NCBI GenBank assembly: GCA_934486785.1
Contig: CAKSQK010000002.1
Span: forward strand, 124,001 to 188,000
Direction: 5' to 3'
Length of the DNA: 64,000 bases
Origin: an uncultured Niabella sp.
GTDB taxonomy: Bacteria; Bacteroidota; Bacteroidia; Chitinophagales; Chitinophagaceae
Positions 1 through 8,871 of the stretch are shown here, piece after piece. Numbering within the stretch: position 1 is the stretch's first letter; each line of letters starts with the position of its first letter. The position numbers were made by a program, and so were the translations under genes. Below the pieces are notes generated by a model. The model searched no databases, had not been told where the DNA came from, and saw nothing but the letters and a program-made list of their open reading frames with translations.

Positions 1-286
1 AGGTTAAAAAATAAATGAATGCTTTACCTGCCACGCGCCCCACTTTTTTCAGGTCGCTCATAGAAGCAATGCCCACCGTTACTGTAATAAAGATCACCGG
101 CGCTATAATCATTTTCACCAATTGAATAAAGCCATCGCCAAGTGGTTTCATTAGCTCGCCGAACGATGGATAAAAATACCCCAGCGCAATGCCGGCCACT
201 ATGGCAATCAGCACCTGTATGTACAGCACTTTATAAAATGGTTTCTTTTGCACAGGTTGCGTTTTGGCCCCGGTATCAACAATCAT
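1..286 (-). CDS. dctA: C4-dicarboxylate/cation symporter (DctA-like), 5' part only
   Basis: Only the first 95 codons are inside the window; the gene continues past position 1. The ATG at 286 opens a protein with a short polar N-terminus, a first membrane segment ([19 protein letters not shown]) and the segment [20 protein letters not shown], which is nearly identical to the start of E. coli DctA. Members of this DAACS family carry succinate, fumarate, malate or acidic amino acids across the inner membrane with H+ or Na+. It is divergent from cinA across a 107-bp gap. Substrate is inferred from family only; glutamate/aspartate symporters share the fold, but the KPLGDGF and [14 protein letters not shown] stretches favour the DctA branch. 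Confidence 0.85.
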   Translation of the reverse strand, partial: MIVDTGAKTQPVQKKPFYKVLYIQVLIAIVAGIALGYFYPSFGELMKPLGDGFIQLVKMIIAPVIFITVTVGIASMSDLKKVGRVAGKAFIYFLT

Positions 287-368
287 AGCAAAGGTTTTGG
301 GCGTAAATATATTTATTTGTAAGCAAAGCAGGGATGTAAAAACAACTTTTACATATAAGGCAATACAT

Positions 369-376
369 TACATTTG
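369..376 (+). promoter_or_regulatory. Putative -7 promoter element of cinA
   Basis: The sequence TACATTTG matches the Bacteroidota primary-sigma -7 consensus TAnnTTTG and lies 17 nt before the cinA ATG at 394. A T-rich stretch (positions 346-350) sits about 19 nt upstream at the expected -33 position but lacks the final G of TTTG. Inferred from motif only. Confidence 0.45.
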
Positions 377-393
377 CCGCAAAGTAATGCAGC

Positions 394-1662
394 ATGCAGG
401 CATCTATCATTACAATAGGCGATGAACTTTTAATTGGCCAGACCATTGATACCAACAGCGCTTTTATTGCACAGGAGTTTAACAAAATAGGGCTGTGGGT
501 AAAAAGAAGGGTTGCCGTGGGCGATCATTTTGAAGATATTTGGAACGCGCTGGATGAAGAAGCCCGCCATTCGCAGATCATCATTATTACCGGCGGCCTT
601 GGCCCCACGGCTGATGATATTACCAAGCCGTTGCTGTGCCGGTATTTTGGCGGGCAACTGGTTTTAAATGAAGAAGTGCTCCGGCATATTGAGCATTTGT
701 TCAAAAATGTTTTTAAGCATAAAACGCCTTTATTAAAGCGCAACATCATGCAGGCAGAAGTGCCCGATGTATGCACCGTGCTTTTTAACGAAAGAGGTAC
801 CGCACCGGGTATGTGGTTTGAAAAAGACGGGGAAGATGGCAAAAAAAGAATCTTCGTTTCATTGCCGGGCGTGCCGCATGAAATGAAAGGACTGCTGCTT
901 GGCGAAGTGATACCCCGCCTGAAAAATGAATTTGACTTTGGAGCCGTATTGCACAAAACCGCCGTTACATTTGGCATGGGCGAATCTGCCGTGGCAGAAC
1001 TGTTGCAGCCGTTTGAAAATAGCTTACCACAGCATATAACCTTAGCATACCTGCCCAGCTTTGGAATGGTTAAAATGCGGCTCACGGCAAAGGGCAACAA
1101 TGAGGAAGCATTGGCAAAAGAACTGCACAATTATTTTGATCAACTGTGCAGCCAGGTAAAAGAAATTTTAATTGCAGGGCAAGATGCGCCCATGGAAGTG
1201 ATCGTGGGTGAATTGCTGAATAGCCGGGGCAAAACCCTGGCAACCGCCGAAAGCTGTACTGGTGGCAATATAGCACGCCTGATCACAAGAGTGGCAGGCT
1301 CATCGGCGTATTTTAATGGCAGTATTGTGGCTTATGCCAACGAGGCTAAAGAAGGAATTTTAAAAGTAAAGCACCAAACGCTTGAGATCCACGGGGCAGT
1401 AAGTGAACCCACAGTTACAGAAATGGTGAAAGGCGCCATTGAAGCGCTGGAAGCCGATTATGCGGTTGCAACTTCCGGCATTATGGGGCCGGGCGGTGGT
1501 AGCGGGCAAAAACCCGTGGGCACTGTTTGGATTGCTGCGGGCAACCGCGAAAAAGTTGAAACCAGGTTGTTGCAGTTGCGCTTTGACCGCGCTTATAACA
1601 CAGAGGTGGCAAGCGTGCAGGCGCTGAATTTTTTACGAAAGTTCATCACAGAGAACCCGTAA
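394..1662 (+). CDS. cinA: CinA-family protein (MoCF-like + nicotinamide-nucleotide amidase)
   Basis: A 422-residue two-domain protein. The N-terminal ~170 residues (ITIGDELLIGQTIDTNSAFI, GGLGPTADD, LPGVPHEM) form a molybdopterin-binding-like fold that in characterised CinA proteins has ADP-ribose pyrophosphatase activity. The C-terminal ~160 residues are the PncC nicotinamide mononucleotide deamidase domain, with TAESCTGG near residue 286 and GPGGGSGQKPVGTVW near residue 362. Together the domains recycle pyridine nucleotides. Length is normal for full-length CinA. It is followed 141 bp later by the E2 gene on the same strand; a functional link between the two is not evident. Confidence 0.93.
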   Translation: MQASIITIGDELLIGQTIDTNSAFIAQEFNKIGLWVKRRVAVGDHFEDIWNALDEEARHSQIIIITGGLGPTADDITKPLLCRYFGGQLVLNEEVLRHIEHLFKNVFKHKTPLLKRNIMQAEVPDVCTVLFNERGTAPGMWFEKDGEDGKKRIFVSLPGVPHEMKGLLLGEVIPRLKNEFDFGAVLHKTAVTFGMGESAVAELLQPFENSLPQHITLAYLPSFGMVKMRLTAKGNNEEALAKELHNYFDQLCSQVKEILIAGQDAPMEVIVGELLNSRGKTLATAESCTGGNIARLITRVAGSSAYFNGSIVAYANEAKEGILKVKHQTLEIHGAVSEPTVTEMVKGAIEALEADYAVATSGIMGPGGGSGQKPVGTVWIAAGNREKVETRLLQLRFDRAYNTEVASVQALNFLRKFITENP

Positions 1663-1803
1663 GTGACAAATCGTTATTTTTGTACGGTTGTGTAGTATAT
1701 TGTTATTGCCGTATTTGCAGGATGCGTAAGGGTACCACAGTACAAGTGTGCGACGCAAGTATGGCGGGATATGCACGCAGCCGGCATCATAAAAAAAATT
1801 AGC

Positions 1804-3093
1804 ATGGCAATAGTTGATCTTGTAATGCCCAAAATGGGAGAGAGTATTATGGAGGCTACTATTTTAAAGTGGCTGAAAAAGGTGGGCGACCCAGTAAGAA
1901 TGGACGAGAGCATTCTGGAAATTGCTACCGACAAAGTAGATACCGAAGTGCCCTCTACAGCCACGGGTGTGATAGCAGAAATATTGTTCCAGGAAAATGA
2001 TGTGGCCCCTGTAGATGCTGTGATTGCGCGCATCAGGACGGAAGGTGAAGAGGATGCTGAAGCGCAACCGGCAATTGAAACTGCAGCCGAAGAAGAACAG
2101 GAAGCAATACCAGGCAACGAAGTCGCCGCGCCAAAACCACAGGCAGGCAATTCCATGGCCAAATTTTATTCTCCCCTTGTGTTGAATATTGCTGCCAGCG
2201 AAGGCATATCGCTGAGCGAGCTGGAAAATATTGCAGGTACAGGCAACGAAGGCCGTGTGACTAAAAAAGATATACTGAATTATGTGGCCAGCCGCCAAAA
2301 GAGCGCTGCCAAACAGGCAACGCCGCAGCCGGTTGTACAGAAACAGGAAACCGAACCGCAAACCTTACAGGTAGGGCATTACAGCGGCAACGTGGAAGTG
2401 GTTGAAATGGACCGTATGCGTAAACTGATTGCCAGCCACATGATCCACAGCAAGCAAACCAGCGCGCACGTCACCAGCTTTTCTGAAGCTGATGTAACGA
2501 ACATGGTGCTGTGGCGCGAAAAGGTGAAGCATGAATTTGAAAAAAGAGAAGGAACCAAACTGACTTATACGCCGCTCATTATTGAAGCCATTGTCCGCTG
2601 CATTAAAAAATTCCCGATGATCAACAGTATGGTAGACGGGGATAAGATCATCATCAAAAAAGACATCAACATAGGCATGGCCACAGCGCTGGCCAACGGC
2701 AACCTGATTGTACCCGTAATTAAAAACGCCGATCAACTAAACCTGGTAGGGCTTACCAAAAATGTAAACCACCTTGCCGATGCTGCGCGAAATGGTAAGC
2801 TTAAAGCAGATGATACCCAGGGAGGTACCTTTACTTTTACCAATGTGGGCACTTTTGGCAGCCTGATGGGTACGCCAATTATCAATCAACCACAAGTGGC
2901 TATTATGGCCGCGGGGGTTATTAAAAAACGTCCGGTTGTGATGGAAACCGCGCAGGGCGATAGCATCGCCATCCGCCACATGATGTACCTGAGCATGAGC
3001 TATGACCACCGCATTATTGACGGCAGCCTGGGTGCTACTTTTGTAACGGCCGTAGCCAAAGAGCTGGAAAATTTCAGGGAGCAGGAGTTTTAA
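1804..3093 (+). CDS. 2-oxoacid dehydrogenase E2 (dihydrolipoamide acyltransferase)
   Basis: E2 core of a 2-oxoacid dehydrogenase complex, transferring an acyl group from lipoyl-lysine to CoA. Domains in order: one lipoyl domain (residues 1-75, lipoylated lysine about residue 43 in DKVDTEVPS), an Ala/Glu/Gln-rich linker, an E3-binding domain (about 117-155, GRVTKKDIL), a second linker, and the catalytic domain (about 195-429) with DHRIIDG near residue 401. The ATG at 1804 is preferred over an in-frame ATG at 1771 because MAIVDLVMPKMGES is the canonical start of these proteins. No E1 or E3 gene is adjacent, so pyruvate, 2-oxoglutarate or branched-chain specificity cannot be assigned; the single lipoyl domain and sequence style fit the branched-chain/pyruvate-like E2s of Bacteroidota. 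Confidence 0.93.
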   Translation: MAIVDLVMPKMGESIMEATILKWLKKVGDPVRMDESILEIATDKVDTEVPSTATGVIAEILFQENDVAPVDAVIARIRTEGEEDAEAQPAIETAAEEEQEAIPGNEVAAPKPQAGNSMAKFYSPLVLNIAASEGISLSELENIAGTGNEGRVTKKDILNYVASRQKSAAKQATPQPVVQKQETEPQTLQVGHYSGNVEVVEMDRMRKLIASHMIHSKQTSAHVTSFSEADVTNMVLWREKVKHEFEKREGTKLTYTPLIIEAIVRCIKKFPMINSMVDGDKIIIKKDINIGMATALANGNLIVPVIKNADQLNLVGLTKNVNHLADAARNGKLKADDTQGGTFTFTNVGTFGSLMGTPIINQPQVAIMAAGVIKKRPVVMETAQGDSIAIRHMMYLSMSYDHRIIDGSLGATFVTAVAKELENFREQEF

Positions 3094-3116
3094 GTGTTAG
3101 TGCCCTGTGATCAAAA

Positions 3117-4142
3117 TCACTGTAACTTGCCCGCAAATAAAGGATCGCTCAGCGTTTTCATAAAAGCGATCAGGTCTTCTTTTTCCTGTTCAGACAATGG
3201 TATGCGATTACCATTATTTTTTAAAACAGGATCAAGATTGTCTGCATCTAAAACGCCTTCATCAAAATAATCTAAAACAGACCTTAGTGTGGGAAACTGG
3301 CCAAAACTGCCGTAAGGAGCCGTGTATTCCACATTTCTTAAAGAGGGTACCCGAAAGCTCATATACTCCGCAAGGTTTCCTGTTACCCTAACGCGGCCGG
3401 CTTCGTTGGTATTTGTATTAACAGGAAAACCCACGTTTCTGAAGGTTTGATCGGTAAACAATTCCGTACTGTGGCAGCCTGTACATTTTTGCTGAAATAC
3501 AGCGTAGCCTCTTGCCTCGCTTTTGGTAAACATTTCGCCTTCGCCGCGCTGCACTTTGTCGTACTTACTGTTGGCTGAAATAAGCGTATATCCATATTGT
3601 GCAATGCTTTTGTAGATGCGTTCCGGCGTTATCGTTTCATCTCCAAATGCTTTTATGAACAAGGTTTTGTACGCTGCATCGGCTTTTAATTTTACAATAA
3701 CATCCAAAATAGATGAGTTCATTTCTTCTTTGGTGATGATGGGCACCAGCGGTTGTTTTTCCAGTTGCAGAATATTACCGTCCCAATTATAAAACCGCAT
3801 AAAAGCCATATTCTGAATGGGCGGTGTGTTGCGCAGTCCCACCCTTCCATAAATCCCTACGGCCTGCGCGTGATCATCAGCAAAAGCATTGGATTGCCTG
3901 TGGCAACTGGCACAGGAAACCGTGTTATTGGCGCTGAGCTTTGTATCATTAAAAAGCTTTTCTCCCAATGCCACCCCATAAGTGGTGGGCATATTGGCAG
4001 CCACCGAACTGTTCAGCGCGGGAAAACCGGGCGGTATTTGCAGCGGCACCAGAGGGTTGTCATAAGAAACTGTGCCTGGCACATCATTCCTGCTGCAGGA
4101 TAACAGCAAAACGATATAGGCAATGCCCAATAATCTTTTCAT
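3117..4142 (-). CDS. Diheme cytochrome c peroxidase-like lipoprotein (MbnH/MauG family)
   Basis: A 341-residue exported protein with a lipobox (LLLSC, Cys16) and two c-type heme sites, CASCH (Cys77-His81) and CTGCH (Cys220-His224). Two hemes spaced by about 140 residues are the layout of bacterial cytochrome c peroxidases and MauG-type enzymes. Its direct upstream neighbour (59 bp) encodes an MbnP-like protein; MbnH-MbnP pairs are known from methanobactin and other copper loci, where MbnH oxidises a tryptophan of MbnP to kynurenine to create a copper site. That role is inferred here from the pairing and not from sequence alone; a peroxide-detoxifying peroxidase is the alternative. Last gene of the 8.7-3.1 kb minus-strand cluster and convergent with the E2 gene (23-bp gap). 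Confidence 0.85.
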   Translation of the reverse strand: MKRLLGIAYIVLLLSCSRNDVPGTVSYDNPLVPLQIPPGFPALNSSVAANMPTTYGVALGEKLFNDTKLSANNTVSCASCHRQSNAFADDHAQAVGIYGRVGLRNTPPIQNMAFMRFYNWDGNILQLEKQPLVPIITKEEMNSSILDVIVKLKADAAYKTLFIKAFGDETITPERIYKSIAQYGYTLISANSKYDKVQRGEGEMFTKSEARGYAVFQQKCTGCHSTELFTDQTFRNVGFPVNTNTNEAGRVRVTGNLAEYMSFRVPSLRNVEYTAPYGSFGQFPTLRSVLDYFDEGVLDADNLDPVLKNNGNRIPLSEQEKEDLIAFMKTLSDPLFAGKLQ

Positions 4143-4201
4143 CTTCTGGGTTGTTTAAAACAGGCTGTCGGAAACTACTAAGCCCGGCAGATCCTTGTTG
4201 C

Positions 4202-5065
4202 TTAATTTTCTACACTGCTGATGGAAAACATGCCACTGATGTCATTGGTGCCGTTGCCGCCCAGGTTGTCAACAAATTTCAGCATTTGCACAGCGGTATG
4301 AATATTGGGCGTTGCATTGTCATTCATGCCGGTGCCGGAAGTAAGTTTGATCGTATGGATCTTGCCGCTCAGCAGTTTGTCAAAATCTGCTTTGATGGTG
4401 ATGCGCGGAGCGCCCCGTCCTACCGCGGCACGCGTCGTCAGGTCCAGCCTGATATCCCTGTAAGCATCTACACCCTGCGTGTAAGCGCCTTCAGTTCCCT
4501 CCACGGTGCTGCCTGTGTGTATGGACATTTGTTTGTGATCGGTATCATAAAAACCTTCCAGCTTTGTAAAGCGGTACCCTGTTCCCCATTCCCACATCAT
4601 TTCCGTATCGTTGGCGCCTGCTGCGGCGTAAAACTTTGGAAATTTTACCTGGTCCAGGGTGTTCAATTCCCGCTTCACGCCCAACCCAAACTGTATCTGC
4701 CGGTATTCACCTGCGGGGATGTCGTTCAGCACAAAGTCAAGCGTTTCAGGCTTTGCCTGGTTTACAACCAGCGCGCCTTTATCCAGATCGTTGATATGAT
4801 AAGGAAATACATCACCGTTGGCTTTTACCAGGCGTATGTTGCTGATGACGTATTTTAATTCTGAAAAACGGTGCACCTGCCCTTCTGCCGATGTGTTGAC
4901 CGTAGCACTTGCAGAACCGGAATTGCCCAGAACAATGGTTGTATTTTTAAACGTGTTGTTGAAATGCAGCGTAACCTTGTTGGCAACAGGATTCTCATTT
5001 TTGCTACAAGACAATAAGGCTAATGAAAATGCCCAAAACAAAATAGAAATTTTAAAAGTATTCAT
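4202..5065 (-). CDS. MbnP-like copper-binding lipoprotein
   Basis: 287 residues with lipobox LALLSC (Cys20), so probably anchored in the outer membrane or periplasm. The region around residues 66-130 (SELKYVISNIRLV, IPAGEYRQIQFGLGV) and the MMWEWGTGYRF block with Trp158 and Trp160 match my recollection of the MbnP family (beta-sandwich, DUF-type). In the Methylosinus pair a Trp in MbnP is converted to kynurenine by MbnH and is needed for Cu(I) binding; which Trp would be used here is not known. It lies between a TonB-dependent receptor gene and the diheme peroxidase gene, spacings 44 and 59 bp, consistent with one transcript. Family assignment is fairly sure; copper as ligand is inferred. Confidence 0.78.
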   Translation of the reverse strand: MNTFKISILFWAFSLALLSCSKNENPVANKVTLHFNNTFKNTTIVLGNSGSASATVNTSAEGQVHRFSELKYVISNIRLVKANGDVFPYHINDLDKGALVVNQAKPETLDFVLNDIPAGEYRQIQFGLGVKRELNTLDQVKFPKFYAAAGANDTEMMWEWGTGYRFTKLEGFYDTDHKQMSIHTGSTVEGTEGAYTQGVDAYRDIRLDLTTRAAVGRGAPRITIKADFDKLLSGKIHTIKLTSGTGMNDNATPNIHTAVQMLKFVDNLGGNGTNDISGMFSISSVEN

Positions 5066-5109
5066 GTGCTTATTTTTTTATGTTTTAAATGAACCGATAT
5101 TCTGCAGTT

Positions 5110-7098
5110 TTAAAAATTGAACTGTAATGAAGTAAACAGGTTACGCCCCATCCTGGGAATATTGCCCCAATCGGCGTACGTGCTGTAATGTGTATTCAAT
5201 AAATTTTCGCCCCCAAGCTGGAAAACGGTTTTAACCCTGCCGATGTGAAAAGTATAATCTGCCGAAGCATTCCATACCAGGTAAGCGGGTGTCTGGTCTT
5301 CGCCGTATTCGGGGCTGTAATCTCTTTGCACCGCATCGCCGCTTACTGATGCCTGGATGCCAAAATTTCCGTGCATCCAATGCAGGGAGGCATGGTAATT
5401 CAGCGGCCGGATAAAGGGCAGGTAGCCTCCCAGGTCATCCGTGGCGCGGGCATAAGTAAGGCTTCCCTTCCAGTGCAGGTGTTCTAAAATATCATAACTG
5501 GCATTTACAGCTATGTTGAAAATACGCGCATGCGGCAATGAGTGGTAGCCTTTCACGCCTACCGACTGGTAATTCATCGGGCTTCCCAGGCTTAAAATTT
5601 TTCCTACGATATAATTTTTAATATGGAAATAATTGACCCGTGCCGATACACCCGTTCTTTGAGTTTTAAAACCAGCAGCCGCATTGGCTTCATAAGACAC
5701 CTCATTTTTTAAACCGGGATTGCCAATGTAATCGTAACGGTCGAAGCTGTTGTAGATATAATATCCATACCCTTCCGAAACAGATGGCGCCCTTTGCCCG
5801 TAACCGGAACCGACTAAAAAATTGAACTGGCCAACATTAAGCTGATAACCTGCGTGGAGGGCCGGCAACATCCTGCTTTTTTCCTGCGGTGCAGCGGGAT
5901 GAAAGATATGGTTGAACTCCACATACCTGGAATGGTTGTAATGATAACCCAGTGAGCCGCCGAAATTCAATTGGCTGTTTTCATTCATATCCCAGGAATT
6001 GTTCATTGAGAGGCCGGCAAAACGTGTGGCAACCCACGGCCAACTGTAAGCAAACATGGTGCGGCTGCTCCTGTCTTGCGGGTACATACGCATTTCTGCA
6101 ATTGACAGGTTGTTGTAAGCATTCAGCCTTATCTCACTATTCAGGTTTCCGCGTTTCAATCCGGCCTGCGAAAGCAAACCATACGTAGTACTCCAGCCGG
6201 GCATATCCATATGAACCAGGTTCTCCGGCCGGTTGGTATCATCCATGTAATGTTCAATGGCGTTAAAATAAAGCTTTGTGTCCCATACCCTGATCCATCC
6301 TTCTTCAAAAAATTGTTTGTACGATGCTGATGTGATCAACGCGCGGGAGAGCCATAGATCCATTGGGAGCGCAGGAAAACCCACGTTTTTGGCCACATCA
6401 AAAATGGCATCCACTTTTACTGACGACAGCGGGCCGGTTTTGTATGCCATGCCCAGCGAAGTGTTCAGCTTGCTGTATTGCGAATGCTTTACCTCGTTGT
6501 TATTGCCATCGTAGTAATTCCCAGCTTTCCTAAAAGCAACGCTTGCATCTGCCGCAAATTTTTGTGCGGAATACGACACATTTCCCAGGTTTAAAAATTG
6601 TTTGTTATTCAGTTCAAATCCTGTTTGGTAGGCTCCGCTCCATTTTTTTTCAAGACCGAAGGGTGTGCTTTTTTTCTTCAGGTCTATACTGCCGGCAACG
6701 GTTGCGCCATGCATGCTGCCCGCCTGCCCTGAAGCAATGTCAATACCAGAAAGATTGTTGCTTTCCACGTACGAGGTAACAGGGTCCATTTTATCAGTAC
6801 AGGCGCCAAACACATGCATGCCATCAATAGTAATGGATGAGCGTTCGATGCTCATATTGTTCAGCAATGGCTCCCATGCAAATGCGCCACGTTTGATAAA
6901 ACTGATGATGTTGGACGATGCCAGGTATTCATCTACTGACACTGCCAGCTTCATATCGGTTTCGATCTTCTTTTTAGTGGCTGTTGTTATGGTAACCTCG
7001 CTAAGCGTTGCAGTGCTATCCTTCTTCTCCCCTGTTACCTGGGCGCCGGCATTGATCCCTGCAAAAAATATCCAGCTCATTATAAAAAATCTTTTCAC
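5110..7098 (-). CDS. TonB-dependent outer-membrane receptor (probable metal/chelate uptake)
   Basis: A 662-residue receptor with signal peptide (MSWIFFAGINAGAQ), an N-terminal plug that includes the box-like block SEVTITTATKKK and the segment GIDIASGQAGSMHGATVAGSIDL, and a beta-barrel ending in FTSLQFNF, the usual aromatic C-terminus for outer-membrane insertion. There is no SusC-like carboxypeptidase-regulatory domain or SusD partner, so a small ligand such as a metal complex is more likely than a glycan. The neighbours (Met/His lipoprotein upstream by 24 bp, MbnP-like downstream by 44 bp) suggest copper or a copper chelate; this substrate is inference. Confidence 0.88.
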   Translation of the reverse strand: MKRFFIMSWIFFAGINAGAQVTGEKKDSTATLSEVTITTATKKKIETDMKLAVSVDEYLASSNIISFIKRGAFAWEPLLNNMSIERSSITIDGMHVFGACTDKMDPVTSYVESNNLSGIDIASGQAGSMHGATVAGSIDLKKKSTPFGLEKKWSGAYQTGFELNNKQFLNLGNVSYSAQKFAADASVAFRKAGNYYDGNNNEVKHSQYSKLNTSLGMAYKTGPLSSVKVDAIFDVAKNVGFPALPMDLWLSRALITSASYKQFFEEGWIRVWDTKLYFNAIEHYMDDTNRPENLVHMDMPGWSTTYGLLSQAGLKRGNLNSEIRLNAYNNLSIAEMRMYPQDRSSRTMFAYSWPWVATRFAGLSMNNSWDMNENSQLNFGGSLGYHYNHSRYVEFNHIFHPAAPQEKSRMLPALHAGYQLNVGQFNFLVGSGYGQRAPSVSEGYGYYIYNSFDRYDYIGNPGLKNEVSYEANAAAGFKTQRTGVSARVNYFHIKNYIVGKILSLGSPMNYQSVGVKGYHSLPHARIFNIAVNASYDILEHLHWKGSLTYARATDDLGGYLPFIRPLNYHASLHWMHGNFGIQASVSGDAVQRDYSPEYGEDQTPAYLVWNASADYTFHIGRVKTVFQLGGENLLNTHYSTYADWGNIPRMGRNLFTSLQFNF

Positions 7099-7122
7099 TT
7101 ATTAATTTTTTTGTTTTCCGGG

Positions 7123-8049
7123 TCAGAATAAAATATCAATATGTAATTCACTTTTCACTCCTTCCTTCCCGGGTGTAAAATCTTTTGGAACCTCTGTACC
7201 TTTTATAATTCTTCCGTTTTGGTTCAGCATGATGAAATTCAGTGTCCAGTTACCGGTCATGGTATAATTCACAACGCCATAATACAGGCCATCGCTTTGC
7301 TGCGTGAGGTCTTTATTATTAGGCGAAGAATGATTACCCATGGAAGGCTCGGGCATCCGCGGATCGAGCAGCAACTTATAATCGCTTACTTCCGTGTAAG
7401 AAAATTGTGCAGGGTCAGGAAAATTTGCTGATGGCGGCCCTGTTGGTTTGTTGTATTTGTAAATGCCTGCAACCAGTTTGTTTTCGGCAACTTTCGGTTT
7501 TTGAGGCGCTACTAATGCCACCACATACTGTTCATCATCTATTCCCGTAAAAGCCGTCATGTTGAGGTTTTTATTGGTTTGCGGCTGAACAGTAATTTGT
7601 TGTTTTACCTGGTATGTTTGATTGTTTATGGTAAATCTGAGATACAGCTCCCAGCTTTTACCGGCAGCGCTTTCACTTGTAAAAATAGCGTATCCCGAAA
7701 AATATTTTTCACTGCTTTTGTATACCAGCTCATAACGGTGAGGGCAGGAGGTTTTGCCATCATTGCTGCTTGTCATTATTGGCAAAAAACTGGCGCCGGA
7801 AGCGTTTACCGGCAGCTTTGCGTGGGCATCAGTAATTTTTAAACGAATCTCGTTATACCCTTTGTAAAACGTGCCGTTTAATGCCTCAATGCTTATTTTA
7901 TAGCCATTGCTGCTGATGCTTGTGGCTTCTTTAAACTCACCAAACTCTGTAACAATGGTATCAATCTCTGATGTATAATCTGTTTTAGGTTTGGTACAGG
8001 AAATAACAGCAATGCACATTGCCGTTATTAAAAATATATTTCTCTTCAT
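7123..8049 (-). CDS. Lipoprotein with FixH/YtkA-like C-terminus and Met/His cluster
   Basis: 308 residues, lipobox AVISC (Cys18). Two beta-rich modules are visible: residues ~50-160 (YKISIEALNGTFYKGYNEI, with a CPHRYELVYK segment) and ~200-300. The C-terminal module contains PEPSMGNHSSPNN followed by GLYYGVVNYTMTGNWTLN, the pattern of FixH/YtkA-like domains in which Met and His residues near a conserved MG-H bind copper. It is upstream of the TonB receptor by 24 bp and therefore probably co-transcribed. Role as a periplasmic or surface copper-binding component is inferred; the exact family would need a profile search. Confidence 0.65.
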   Translation of the reverse strand: MKRNIFLITAMCIAVISCTKPKTDYTSEIDTIVTEFGEFKEATSISSNGYKISIEALNGTFYKGYNEIRLKITDAHAKLPVNASGASFLPIMTSSNDGKTSCPHRYELVYKSSEKYFSGYAIFTSESAAGKSWELYLRFTINNQTYQVKQQITVQPQTNKNLNMTAFTGIDDEQYVVALVAPQKPKVAENKLVAGIYKYNKPTGPPSANFPDPAQFSYTEVSDYKLLLDPRMPEPSMGNHSSPNNKDLTQQSDGLYYGVVNYTMTGNWTLNFIMLNQNGRIIKGTEVPKDFTPGKEGVKSELHIDILF

Positions 8050-8287
8050 TGTCGTTAATGTGTTTAGCCATCAACAATGCCGGTTTGGGAAAGCATGCGT
8101 TTGCTGTTGCTTACCTGTTCAACGCCTGCGTAATTGAAATCAATCACTAAGCATTGCCTAATCAAGCATGCTGCGTGAACAGTAAATACTCATACTCCCG
8201 CGCAGGAAACCACATCATTGATGAAGAATATGCGGGCAACTTCCCGCTGGCATTCAGGTTCTATTTAAGAAAAAAGTGTGCGGTTGA

Positions 8288-8680
8288 TTAACCAATGAAA
8301 ATTTCCGGTGGCTTAACCAGCCTGGAGCTAAACAGGTAGGAATAAAGATGGTTGTAATACACAGGCAGCTTGGTGTTATCTAAGGTCATTATCTGGCAGC
8401 CTGCCAGCAACATCGTTTTTGCAGGAAAAAAGGTGGCGGCCTCAACGTGAAACTGTTTCAGCAGATCATCAGCCTTTCTTTCATTTTGTTCCCGCTGCAT
8501 TTCAGCCAGCTTACACCGGCCATCGCATTGTAATTGCGGGCGATCAGCATTCACACAAAACAGCGCGATGAAAACTGCCTTATCGTATTCATAAATGGCA
8601 TAGAGCATGGTTCCCTTCATCATACTTAAAAGCATAATGCCCATAACGAACACGCTTGCTATTTTTGAAAACTTTTTCAA
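8288..8680 (-). CDS. Small membrane-anchored Cys-containing protein
   Basis: A 130-residue protein with one N-terminal hydrophobic segment (residues ~8-30) and a second weaker one (~35-42), then a conserved-looking NADRPQLQCDGRCKLAEM block with Cys42, Cys53 and Cys57. Short proteins with an N..RPxLxCxGxCxL motif occur in Bacteroidota; I do not know a characterised member. It is the first gene of the putative copper island, so a metal-binding or redox role for the cysteines is possible, but this is inference. A TACATTTG promoter core lies about 25 nt upstream. The following 238 bp before the lipoprotein gene at 8049 hold no open frame. Confidence 0.6.
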   Translation of the reverse strand: MKKFSKIASVFVMGIMLLSMMKGTMLYAIYEYDKAVFIALFCVNADRPQLQCDGRCKLAEMQREQNERKADDLLKQFHVEAATFFPAKTMLLAGCQIMTLDNTKLPVYYNHLYSYLFSSRLVKPPEIFIG

Positions 8681-8704
8681 TTACCGGTTGTAGTGCAATT
8701 TGAG

Positions 8705-8712
8705 CAAATGTA
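8705..8712 (-). promoter_or_regulatory. Putative -7 element of the copper island
   Basis: Read on the minus strand the sequence is TACATTTG, a full match to TAnnTTTG, ending 25 nt before the ATG at 8680. It is divergent from a matching element at 8843-8850 on the plus strand. No clear -33 TTTG was found. Confidence 0.45.
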
Positions 8713-8842
8713 ATAAAAACGCCATAGTTATTTTAATTATGTTATGTATCATTGGTAAAACACAATAAACAGTGCTAGTGATACATTGGGGCTTTGCTAC
8801 CGCTTCTTATCCTACGTCAATTATTTCCCTGCCTGCACGGTG

Positions 8843-8850
8843 TACATTTG
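8843..8850 (+). promoter_or_regulatory. Putative -7 element of the dioxygenase cluster
   Basis: TACATTTG, matching the Bacteroidota -7 consensus, 21 nt before the ATG at 8872. The -33 region is A/T-rich without a clean TTTG. No obvious operator palindrome was seen in the 191-bp divergent region. Confidence 0.45.
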
Positions 8851-8871
8851 TTTTAACAAAATACAGTTATC

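Noticed and set aside
525..1130. 201-codon minus-strand frame inside cinA
   Set aside because: Antisense of a well-conserved CinA domain, with no homology.
1675..1682. TATTTTTG as promoter of the E2 gene
   Set aside because: Matches TAnnTTTG, but there is no -33 element and the leader would be over 110 nt; it may be chance in an A/T-rich spacer.
3968..4858. Long plus-strand open frame
   Set aside because: It runs opposite the MbnP-like and diheme genes, has no recognisable domain and its composition is the complement of real lipoprotein coding sequence.
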